Part shown: in pieces, positions 1 through 5,411 of the stretch
Layout of the letters: the number at the start of each line of letters is the position of its first letter
Position numbering within the stretch: position 1 is the first letter of the stretch
From: Flavobacteriales bacterium UBA5871
GTDB taxonomy: Bacteria > Bacteroidota > Bacteroidia > Flavobacteriales_D > Crocinitomicaceae
Length of the DNA: 9,680 bases
NCBI GenBank assembly: GCA_002432085.1
Contig: DJFN01000193.1
Coordinates: 885-10,564, forward strand
Reading direction: 5' to 3'
Notes under the pieces: model-generated
Seen by the model: the letters and a program-made list of their open reading frames with translations, nothing else
Told to the model about the DNA's origin: nothing
The model's database searches: none
Translations under genes and position numbers: made by a program

Positions 1-519
1 TATGTGGGCATTACGCTGGAAATGAAAGAACCGTGGAAAAACAAGCTCGCGGCTTCGCTCTTCACGACGTGGGAAGGCCAGGATTCGACCGGTACACAAC
101 CGCAAACAGCCCAAAGCAAGAAGGATGATCGCTCGTTTCCTTCGACTTATTCTATACGATCGAAAAAAGGAACGATCGAAATCTCGTTTATGAACGACAC
201 CGAGCAAACGGCGTTTATCATGGTGTTCGAAGACCGCAACGGTGCGCCGGTTTATTCGGGTTATGTCGAGAAAAAAGCCATGGCAACGATTCACCTCAAC
301 CCGAACGAATACCTGTTCGTGCTTCCGGGAACGAAAATACCGGCTCAGCTTTCGACACGTAAGCTGCCGTTCGAGCAGGTCGACAGTCGTTTTTTCCAGT
401 TTTTGCACAACAGCTATATCGTGGATGCGCTCAGTCCGACCAAAGCGAAACTGGTTTGGAAGGAAGTGAACGGCGTTGATTTTTATCTGCTGGATGTGAA
501 CGGGGCGTTGAATAAATAG
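1..519 (+). CDS. 3' part of an unrecognised protein (5' end outside window)
   Basis: The frame is open from the first base (TAT codon) to a TAG stop at 517-519, giving 172 visible residues, so this is the C-terminal part of a longer protein. I do not recognise the family. The first 50 or so residues are polar and low in structure (Gln, Ser, Lys, Asp). The rest alternates hydrophobic and polar residues in a way that suggests a beta-sandwich, for example the stretches around IEISFMND and YLFVLPGTKI. No catalytic motif, membrane segment or sorting signal is visible in the part shown. The GTG at position 4 is an in-frame valine codon and not a supported start, because the frame continues upstream. 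The gene converges on the XRE regulator gene across a 377-base gap. Coding status is well supported; function is unknown. Confidence 0.75.
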   Translation, partial: YVGITLEMKEPWKNKLAASLFTTWEGQDSTGTQPQTAQSKKDDRSFPSTYSIRSKKGTIEISFMNDTEQTAFIMVFEDRNGAPVYSGYVEKKAMATIHLNPNEYLFVLPGTKIPAQLSTRKLPFEQVDSRFFQFLHNSYIVDALSPTKAKLVWKEVNGVDFYLLDVNGALNK

Positions 520-584
520 TATGGTTCTTGAAAAGTGACGTACTGTGTTTACTCCCGCGAATTAACTAATTGACGCGAATTTTT

Positions 585-601
585 ATCCGCCTTTGGCGGA
601 T
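585..601. repeat. Short perfect hairpin (ATCCGCC-ttt-GGCGGAT)
   Basis: A 7-bp perfect inverted repeat with a 3-base loop lies 65 bases after the stop of the first gene. A run of four T precedes it, but no T-run follows on the plus strand, so it is a poor match to a classical terminator. On the minus strand it is followed by four A-complementary T bases. Small GC-rich hairpins of this form are common between genes in Bacteroidota; calling it a dispersed repeat is inference. Confidence 0.5.
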
Positions 602-641
602 GCTCAAATAGTAGTGCTGGCGCTTTTCCTTCCAAGGGGAT

Positions 642-674
642 AAAAAAGAGAGAGAGACAATATTGCCTCTCTCC
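642..674 (-). terminator. Rho-independent terminator, minus strand
   Basis: On the minus strand a 7-bp GAGAGAG/CTCTCTC stem (667-673 with 650-656) encloses a loop that contains the palindrome CAATATTG (658-665). The stem is followed by a CT step and then six T (642-647). The T-run is only on the minus strand, so it acts leftward. It lies about 220 bases beyond the stop of the XRE gene. It could end that transcript or a separate short RNA starting near 735. Confidence 0.7.
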
Positions 675-770
675 ACACGCTACCTAAACCTAACTACTAC
701 TACTTGTCTAATTTAACGCGGGCATTTTGCTTTTGGTACAAAGTATCTTTCGTTTTAACGTCTTTTAACG
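642..770 (-). ncRNA. Candidate orphan RNA with its own promoter and terminator
   Basis: Reading leftward, two direct copies of CGTTAAAA (770-763 and 760-753, spaced 10 bases) precede a -7-like ATACTTTG (746-739). About 90 bases then lead to the hairpin terminator at 642-674. The presumed transcript carries a minimal frame, ATG at 725 to TAG at 708 (MPALN), then a TAG-rich stretch (708-678) and the terminator. No minus-strand gene follows, since the region beyond is antisense to the 3' end of the first gene. The layout resembles a promoter, leader and attenuator unit, or a small RNA of roughly 95 bases. The box is not a strict TAnnTTTG, so the promoter is tentative. It may also simply be the 3' untranslated region of the XRE transcript. 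Confidence 0.35.
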
Positions 771-896
771 AACGTTTTCCAACCAATGGCTTGAAGGTCA
801 ATTTTTTGAGAAAAACCGATTGTTGTTTTGCGCAATACAAAATCGCTAAAGCACGGAGGTGTTTAGTATAAGGCAGAAGATTACTGGAGATGAAAT

Positions 897-1238
897 TTAC
901 TTCCCGGCTTTCAGTGCGGCTACTTCGCGCTGGAGGGCGTCGAGCTGTTGCTGGAAGAGCTGAAGCTGCTGCATCATGAGCAGTAATTGCTGATTCAGTG
1001 TCGTGTGGTAAATGTTTTCGGATTCGTTAACCGGTGTCGGCTCGGTGAGCAGGTCGACAGGTGTGGTATCGAGAATGCGCGCGATATCCGATAAACGGGT
1101 CATGTTGACTTCAGCAACGCCGCGTTCGATATTCGAATAAGCCGCAACAGTGATGTTGAGCTCATCCGCCATATTCTGCTGGCTCATGTTGCGGGCCAGC
1201 CGCAGCATACGAAGCCGTTCTGCAAGCTTTTTCTTCAT
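897..1238 (-). CDS. XRE-family helix-turn-helix transcriptional regulator
   Basis: This 113-residue protein has a Cro/CI-type helix-turn-helix at about residues 5-64. The core reads NMSQQNMADELNITVAAYSN followed by IERG, the usual Q/A/S pattern of HTH_3 domains, and ends at ARILDTTPVDLL. Residues 80-110 are rich in Gln and Leu in heptad spacing (LQLFQQQLDALQREVAAL), which predicts a coiled-coil dimerisation tail. The start is taken as ATG at 1238 rather than GTG at 1259, because a perfect -7 box TACATTTG sits between the two codons. The upstream gap to the 524-residue protein gene carries a repeated 11-mer that may be its operator. Target genes cannot be read from the sequence; autoregulation is a reasonable inference. 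Family assignment is secure. Confidence 0.9.
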   Translation of the reverse strand: MKKKLAERLRMLRLARNMSQQNMADELNITVAAYSNIERGVAEVNMTRLSDIARILDTTPVDLLTEPTPVNESENIYHTTLNQQLLLMMQQLQLFQQQLDALQREVAALKAGK

Positions 1239-1242
1239 AACC

Positions 1243-1250
1243 CAAATGTA
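1243..1250 (-). promoter_or_regulatory. -7 promoter box TACATTTG for the XRE gene
   Basis: This is an exact match to the Bacteroidota -7 consensus TAnnTTTG on the minus strand. Only four bases (GGTT) separate it from the ATG at 1238, so transcription should begin at or next to the start codon. No clear TTG is seen 19-21 bases upstream. Confidence 0.65.
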
Positions 1251-1286
1251 TTTCCACACATCTGAACCAGAGGAAACCGGGACTTG

Positions 1287-1328
1287 TCAATAGTTTAGTT
1301 AAACTAAATAATATCAATCAATAGTTTA
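1287..1328. promoter_or_regulatory. Candidate operator: two direct copies of TCAATAGTTTA
   Basis: The 11-mer TCAATAGTTTA occurs at 1287-1297 and again at 1318-1328, 31 bases apart or about three helical turns. The first copy overlaps an inverted repeat, TAGTTT-agtt-AAACTA (1291-1306). The sites lie about 37-78 bases upstream of the -7 box of the XRE gene. Repeated and palindromic sites next to an HTH gene suggest binding by that regulator; this is inference. Confidence 0.4.
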
Positions 1329-1378
1329 TTTCTGGGATTTTTCATCTATTTTCCCGATGAAAACGCAAAGCCGACCTA

Positions 1379-1395
1379 AAGCTTATCTTAAGCTT
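1379..1395. repeat. Perfect hairpin over the stop codon of the 524-residue gene
   Basis: AAGCTTA-tct-TAAGCTT forms a 7-bp stem with a 3-base loop, and the TAA stop (minus strand, 1390-1388) lies inside it. There is no T-run downstream on the minus strand, so it is not a classical terminator. It could protect the mRNA 3' end. Confidence 0.4.
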
Positions 1396-2962
1396 CCGGG
1401 AAGTAAACCCGCTGACCCGTCTCCTGCTCGAGCAGGAATTTTTCGCGGATAACGGATTGAACCGATCGCTGCTGGATCTTGCATTCGAGCCAGGAAATAA
1501 TGTCGAGGTACAGGAACGGACGTTTTTCATACGGCAGTTGACTCAGCTTTACGAGCTTGGCATGCAATACGCGGAATCCCCGCAGCAACGATTTTTCATC
1601 CGAGAAGGGGAGCTGTCGCAGGAAGTTGAGGATTTCCTTCTGAACGCCATGCAGATCGCCCATGTTGCGCAGGAAGCGGTAAACGGACTTGATCTGGTAA
1701 TCGAGCAGGTCGTTGGTTCCCATTTCGAAGTGGGCGATCAGGCTCAGGATGCGTGCAAAACACTGGATGTCTTCCCGCAGGGAAACGTCTTTCATCTGGA
1801 TCACGCGGTTGAGGTAACGAATCGCCGAACGGTTGTCGCCGCTTCCGAAATACAGACACGCCACTTTATAATACAGCACCATGATGCGGTGATTGTCGAG
1901 GCGCTCTTCGTTCTGCGCAATAAACGTTTCGACTTCATCCACGATCGGCAGGCCATCGCTGAACGTTCCTTCGAGGTACGCCAGGTTGATCTTCGCCGTG
2001 ATGAGGTACAGACCGTGCAGCAAAACCACGTTTTCATTCTCGCGCTCACCCAGGTCCACGTGTTCGATGAGCTGCAGCGTTTCCTGCAAACGCTGGTAGC
2101 TGCGCAGGTTGAACAGGGCGTTGTGGAGGTTGTAGAGTCCTTTGAGGTACATTTCGCGGTATTGTTCCTTCACGTAAGGATATTCCGCAAAAAGATCGAC
2201 CCACAGCTTGGCGTATTTGAAACACAACAGGAATTCCTGTGTGATGTAATGATACCAAACGTAGGCGTTGTAGAGGTGCATTTTTTCCTCGAAACCGAGC
2301 TCGCTCAACTCATATTCCGGCAGGCGCGAAGTGAAGAAGTCGTTCACGAAGCGGTAATCCTTTTCGTTGCGTACGAGTCCTACTTTCACATACAACGCAT
2401 AGAGCTGCAACGACAGGTTGGAAAATTCGACCGTGGCCGAAATGTGTCGTTGTAAGGTTTTGCTTTCAGTCGTGAGCTGCTCGGCCCTTGAAGCGATACT
2501 GCGGGTGATATACTGCGATTCGATGATCTTTTCAAATTCCAGGATCTCGAGATGCAGAATGGTCGCCTGGATGCGCTGCGCATGTTGTTTCGAACGCTCG
2601 AGAATACGCAATGCCTGCAGGTAAAAGCCTTTCTGATAAAGAATCAGCGCGTGATCGATGGATTCGCGGATCTCGATCGTAGGCATGTGCTGGGCGTTCT
2701 GCAAACGCAGGCTCGTCAGCAGCTGTTTATACAAATGCGCTTTGATATTCGACAGCTGGCTTTTTTTGATATCGGATAGTTTGGCCACTGCCAGATCGTC
2801 GGTATAGTTTTCGTTTTTATCGATAAAATCAAACAGCTTCAGGAATTTCAGCTCTTCCGGCGAAGAGGAATTCCGGTTGGCATACAGCTTGAAACTGCGT
2901 TTTTCAGCCTTTGTAAGAGCATGAATCAAACGAACAAGATTGTCTGTTGAGCCTGTGGACAT
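1388..2962 (-). CDS. Uncharacterised 524-residue helical (TPR-like) protein
   Basis: A 524-residue protein starting at ATG 2962 and ending at TAA 1388-1390. It has no signal peptide or membrane segment, so it is probably cytoplasmic. Nearly the whole chain looks alpha-helical, with repeated pairs of amphipathic helices rich in Leu, Tyr, Phe and Arg (for instance around HALILYQKGFYLQALRILER near residues 104-123). This resembles a degenerate tetratricopeptide solenoid used for protein binding. The N-terminal segment VRLIHALTKAEKRSFKLYAN (about residues 10-29) resembles a motif I associate with uncharacterised Bacteroidota proteins; that is from memory. No catalytic motif is visible. It stands alone, with a terminator upstream at 3181-3203 and an inverted repeat touching its start codon. 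The coding call is firm and the function is unknown. Confidence 0.8.
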   Translation of the reverse strand: MSTGSTDNLVRLIHALTKAEKRSFKLYANRNSSSPEELKFLKLFDFIDKNENYTDDLAVAKLSDIKKSQLSNIKAHLYKQLLTSLRLQNAQHMPTIEIRESIDHALILYQKGFYLQALRILERSKQHAQRIQATILHLEILEFEKIIESQYITRSIASRAEQLTTESKTLQRHISATVEFSNLSLQLYALYVKVGLVRNEKDYRFVNDFFTSRLPEYELSELGFEEKMHLYNAYVWYHYITQEFLLCFKYAKLWVDLFAEYPYVKEQYREMYLKGLYNLHNALFNLRSYQRLQETLQLIEHVDLGERENENVVLLHGLYLITAKINLAYLEGTFSDGLPIVDEVETFIAQNEERLDNHRIMVLYYKVACLYFGSGDNRSAIRYLNRVIQMKDVSLREDIQCFARILSLIAHFEMGTNDLLDYQIKSVYRFLRNMGDLHGVQKEILNFLRQLPFSDEKSLLRGFRVLHAKLVKLSQLPYEKRPFLYLDIISWLECKIQQRSVQSVIREKFLLEQETGQRVYFPEA

Positions 2963-2982
2963 TGTAAATATTTACTTTACAA
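2962..2982. promoter_or_regulatory. Inverted repeat touching the start codon (TTGTAAA-N7-TTTACAA)
   Basis: A 7-bp inverted repeat (2962-2968 and 2976-2982) overlaps a perfect 12-base palindrome GTAAATATTTAC (2964-2975), directly upstream of the ATG at 2962. In the minus-strand mRNA it would lie where the ribosome binds; in DNA it could be an operator. No convincing TAnnTTTG box was found for this gene. Confidence 0.35.
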
Positions 2983-3086
2983 GTTGAGATAACTTATTGA
3001 TTTATATTCCGTTAAATGCCGGGGTTCGCAGTTTGGGTATCGTAAAAATACGAAAAGATTGATTTTCATCCTAGCGCATCAGTATG

Positions 3087-3211
3087 CACCTTTGTTCTCG
3101 TTAGATGCTACCATTAATTAAAATGACTCATCTGAGTGACAGGAGTAGGGGTGCTCTTGTTTTTCGATTAATAGCAAAAAACCCTCTGGAAATTCCGGAG
3201 GGTTTTTTTTT
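3087..3211 (+). ncRNA. Possible small RNA ending at a strong terminator
   Basis: The 2963-3377 gap is 415 bases long and has no supported gene. On the plus strand a weak -7-like CACCTTTG (3087-3094) is followed by about 110 bases. These contain two hairpins, ACTC-atct-GAGT (3127-3138) and ACAGGAG/CTCTTGT (3139-3160), the second followed by five T, and then the strong terminator at 3181-3211. This fits a short terminated transcript. The promoter is poor, and the terminator may instead serve the minus-strand epimerase gene, so confidence is low. Confidence 0.25.
3176..3211. terminator. Bidirectional rho-independent terminator
   Basis: A 23-base hairpin (3181-3203) with a 10-bp stem, including one G-T wobble, and a 3-base loop is followed by nine T on the plus strand (3203-3211). 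It is flanked by six A (3176-3181), which read as a T-run on the minus strand. It can end the leftward epimerase transcript, whose stop is about 170 bases away, and any rightward transcript from 2963-3180. Confidence 0.8.
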
Positions 3212-3319
3212 GTGATGGACATTGGTATAGATAAAATCTATAGGTAAAAAGAGGAACGTCTAAATATCTGGAATTCTGGAATTTCGTTAGCGTGGCGCAC
3301 ATAAACAATTGACTTTCAA

Positions 3320-3375
3320 TAATCGTTCGAAATATTTCGAATTATCGAATTATCGAATTTGCAAAATCTGCCTCA
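3320..3375. repeat. 8-base periodic repeat (TCGAATT type) with 16-base palindrome
   Basis: Units of eight bases follow one another: TTCGAATT at 3336-3343, ATCGAATT at 3344-3351 and ATCGAATT at 3352-3359, with weaker units on both sides (3320-3335 and 3360-3375). Overlapping the left part is a perfect 16-base palindrome TTCGAAATATTTCGAA (3326-3341). The array ends two bases from the stop codon of the minus-strand epimerase gene, in its 3' untranslated region. The remainder of the gap, 3216-3319, shows nothing I can name. Confidence 0.6.
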
Positions 3376-3377
3376 AA

Positions 3378-4280
3378 TCAGCTGTAAACCTCCCGAATAG
3401 CCGTTTCCAGATCTTCATACTGAAATACAAACCCTTTCGACAACAGCAGCGCATTATCAGCTTTCAGGCCTTTCAACACCAGCTCGTCGGCCATTTGACC
3501 GAGCAAGAGCTTCAACACAAATGCTGGAACTTTCGGAAGCCATAAAGGGCGTTTCAGGACTTTCGCCAGGACGCGTGTCAAAGTTGCGTTATCCGTATTG
3601 CCAGCGTTGACATTGTAAACACCTCCCAGCTGCTCCTCGATGAAAAACACATAAGCGCGAGCCATATCGCGAAGGTGAATCCACGGCATAGCTTGCTTGC
3701 CCGAACCAAGCGACGATCCAACGCCCCAGCGAATCGGCGCTGCCATTTTTGGCAAAGGACCTTCATTGCGATCCAGCACAACCGCCGTGCGGACTTTCGT
3801 TACCGTACATTTCGATTCGAACAGATCGGCTGCAGCTTCCCATTTCTCCGTGATCTGAGAAAGCAGATCGGTGCCGAACGGGTCGGTTTCTTTATAAATT
3901 TTATCGTCGTTTTCGAATCCGTAGCAAACGGCCCCGGAAGCCGTCAGGAAATGGCGCAGCGAAGGCAGATCGGCCGCCTGTTTCCACAAACATTCCGTGG
4001 TACCGACACGTGAATCGAACAATTCCTTTTTTCGTTTTTTCGTCCAGCGTTTATCGCCGATGGCAGCTCCCGACAGGTTCACGATCACCGTCACATCTTC
4101 GAGTGCTTTCGGATCTACCTCACAAGCCAACGGATTCCAGTGAAAGATGCCTTTTTCCGGCTTGCTTTCGCCACGTGTCAGAATGCGGACGCGCGCACCT
4201 TTCTTCCGCAGCAGCGTGGTGAGCTCTCGCCCGATCAAACCGGTCCCTCCGGCAATCAGTATGGTATCGTTCTCCTTCAT
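3378..4280 (-). CDS. TIGR01777-type NAD(P)-dependent epimerase (YfcH/SDR39U1 family)
   Basis: A 300-residue atypical short-chain dehydrogenase/epimerase. The Rossmann nucleotide-binding motif GGTGLIG is at residues 11-17, right after the first beta strand. Family blocks follow in order: NLSGAAIGDKRW (68-79), SRVGTT (90-95), and SGAVCYG (115-121, usually SAVGYYG in this family). After these come TAVVLDRNEGPLPKMAAP, PWIHLRDMARA, GVYNVNAG, RPLWLPKVPAFVLKLLLG and, near the end, the LLSKGFVFQYEDLETAI block. Length and order match the family. The substrate is not known for the family as a whole; some members affect cell division phenotypes. The start is ATG at 4280. The gene is divergent from the lipoprotein gene, with a 104-base shared upstream region. 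The strict catalytic Lys of classical SDRs is not obvious, as is normal here. Confidence 0.9.
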   Translation of the reverse strand: MKENDTILIAGGTGLIGRELTTLLRKKGARVRILTRGESKPEKGIFHWNPLACEVDPKALEDVTVIVNLSGAAIGDKRWTKKRKKELFDSRVGTTECLWKQAADLPSLRHFLTASGAVCYGFENDDKIYKETDPFGTDLLSQITEKWEAAADLFESKCTVTKVRTAVVLDRNEGPLPKMAAPIRWGVGSSLGSGKQAMPWIHLRDMARAYVFFIEEQLGGVYNVNAGNTDNATLTRVLAKVLKRPLWLPKVPAFVLKLLLGQMADELVLKGLKADNALLLSKGFVFQYEDLETAIREVYS

Positions 4281-4341
4281 GTTTGCGTTGTTGGCAGCCT
4301 AAATTCTCAAAAAATCGCGGGAGGATTTGTTATATTCCTGT

Positions 4342-4349
4342 TACTTTTA
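4342..4349 (+). promoter_or_regulatory. Weak -7 box TACTTTTA for the lipoprotein gene
   Basis: TACTTTTA matches TAnnTTTG except for the last base and lies 35 bases before the ATG at 4385. No TTG occurs at the expected distance upstream. The isomerase gene has a similar variant, TATTTTTA followed by CG, at 6416-6423. Confidence 0.35.
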
Positions 4350-4384
4350 CGCCGCACGGTCATTCAATCGTAAAACAAGGCACT

Positions 4385-5185
4385 ATGTTGAAGTATATTT
4401 TCCCTTTGATGCTGGTTCTCACAGCATGTGGCGGCAACTCCGAACAACCTTCCAAAAAGGAGGAGAAAAAGGCGCCGGTGGTAGTAAGCTTTGCCAATGA
4501 AGCGGATATGGACCGTCGTATGATCGAAATCGACACGATTGTGAGCCGCAGCGGTCTGGTGGCCAGCTCGCTCTATTTTTCGAAAGGCGAAACGGGTGAA
4601 AGCATCCAGGTGGAAGGCCACATGAACGACGAAAACATGATCATGAAGATCGAAGAGTTCTTCAACGACGGCAACGGCAAGAATTCCGGTAAACGGATCT
4701 ATTACCTCAACGGCGGATTGCCATTCGCCATCCATGAATTGTTCGACGACGTTTCAGGCGCAAAACCACAGTTCGTTGACCGCATTTCTTATTACGACGA
4801 AAACGGCAAAGTGCTGAAAACCAAAGAACGTCGAGCCGATTACCAGGAATTGACCGAAAGCATGCCGTATGTTCCGGTGGGTGTGGTGACGCAAACCATG
4901 GACCGCGCGATGCGTGCACTGAACCAGGAAAAAGAATTCGAAACGACCTTCCAGGGCTTTATCCACCAGGATATCTTCTCTTACATTGTCGTGGGCGAGA
5001 ACAAGCCGGACGGGTTCCACAGCGCCCTGCGACTGGATTACAAAGATCCGCTGATCATGAACCTCAGCGGCAACGAAGAAGGCTACATCGGTGAAAAGCT
5101 GCGTGTGAATTACGAAAAGCATATCGACGAAACCGGCTTTGAGTTCCAGGTTTATGCGGGAGGGAAATTCGCGGACCAACAATAA
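4385..5185 (+). CDS. Uncharacterised lipoprotein (266 residues)
   Basis: The start is set at ATG 4385, because the protein then begins with a lipoprotein signal, MLKYIFPLMLVLTAC, with lipobox LTAC at residues 12-15 and the lipidated Cys at 15. An upstream in-frame ATG at 4283 would bury this signal behind 34 extra residues. The mature protein begins GGNSEQ, then a Lys/Glu linker (KKEEKKAP), then about 230 residues of soluble alpha/beta character with many acidic and aromatic residues. I do not recognise a domain or catalytic motif. It should be anchored in the envelope, on the periplasmic or outer face. It is divergent from the epimerase gene and convergent with the isomerase gene; the stop is 13 bases from the start of an inverted-repeat element. 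The lipoprotein call is strong and the function unknown. Confidence 0.8.
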   Translation: MLKYIFPLMLVLTACGGNSEQPSKKEEKKAPVVVSFANEADMDRRMIEIDTIVSRSGLVASSLYFSKGETGESIQVEGHMNDENMIMKIEEFFNDGNGKNSGKRIYYLNGGLPFAIHELFDDVSGAKPQFVDRISYYDENGKVLKTKERRADYQELTESMPYVPVGVVTQTMDRAMRALNQEKEFETTFQGFIHQDIFSYIVVGENKPDGFHSALRLDYKDPLIMNLSGNEEGYIGEKLRVNYEKHIDETGFEFQVYAGGKFADQQ

Positions 5186-5198
5186 TTAAACGGCTTTT

Positions 5199-5409
5199 TT
5201 CACCACAAAGAAGCAAAGGCTCTTTTTACGTACTGGCCCAAAAAAGGGAGCAAAGGTGCCTGTGCGTTGGTTTATCGACATGGATATAACAATCCAATCC
5301 GGATTCACTTGTAATAATTTTGTAGTGTAATTCTCCTTACACTACCGGACTTCCCTTTGCTTCCCTAACAAACGCAGAGGAAGATTAATCTTTGCTCCTT
5401 TGTGGTGAA
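5199..5409. repeat. Intergenic element bounded by 20-base inverted repeats
   Basis: The left arm (5199-5218) and right arm (5390-5409) are inverted copies, TTCACCACAAAGAAGCAAAG against TTCACCACAAAGGAGCAAAG, with one mismatch. Related motifs lie inside: AGGGAGCAAAGG (5245-5256) with an inverted copy in 5351-5366, and CCTGTGCGTTGGTT (5259-5272) with a 12-of-14 inverted copy at 5367-5380. The order of these two internal pairs is not a simple palindrome. The element fills the gap between two convergent genes, starting 13 bases after one stop and ending 2 bases before the other. There is no coding capacity for a transposase. It may be a MITE-like or rearranged dispersed repeat. Confidence 0.6.
5315..5345 (+). 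promoter_or_regulatory. Exact -7 box overlapping a 9-bp hairpin, no gene downstream
   Basis: TAATTTTG (5315-5322) matches TAnnTTTG exactly on the plus strand. It is followed at once by the hairpin GTAGTGTAA-ttctcc-TTACACTAC (5322-5345), a perfect 9-bp stem with a 6-base loop. No open frame follows rightward; that transcript would run antisense into the isomerase gene. The structure is real, but promoter activity is unproven and the box may occur by chance. Confidence 0.3.
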
Positions 5410-5411
5410 GC

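Noticed and set aside
1457..2455. 332-codon open frame on the plus strand
   Set aside because: It lies wholly antisense to the well-supported 524-residue gene, has no promoter, and its translation has no recognisable pattern; it is a shadow of codon usage on the other strand.
3139..3203. TPP riboswitch-like piece (AGGGGTGCTC)
   Set aside because: The downstream CTGAGA and CCTGATCTGG-type core elements of the thi-box are absent and no thiamine gene follows.
3105..3215. 36-codon frame ending in the bidirectional terminator
   Set aside because: Its last third is the translated terminator hairpin and T-run, and the start lacks a convincing promoter; it is more likely non-coding.
4283..4384. 34-codon N-terminal extension of the lipoprotein
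   Set aside because: It would place the lipoprotein signal inside the protein and spans the probable promoter.
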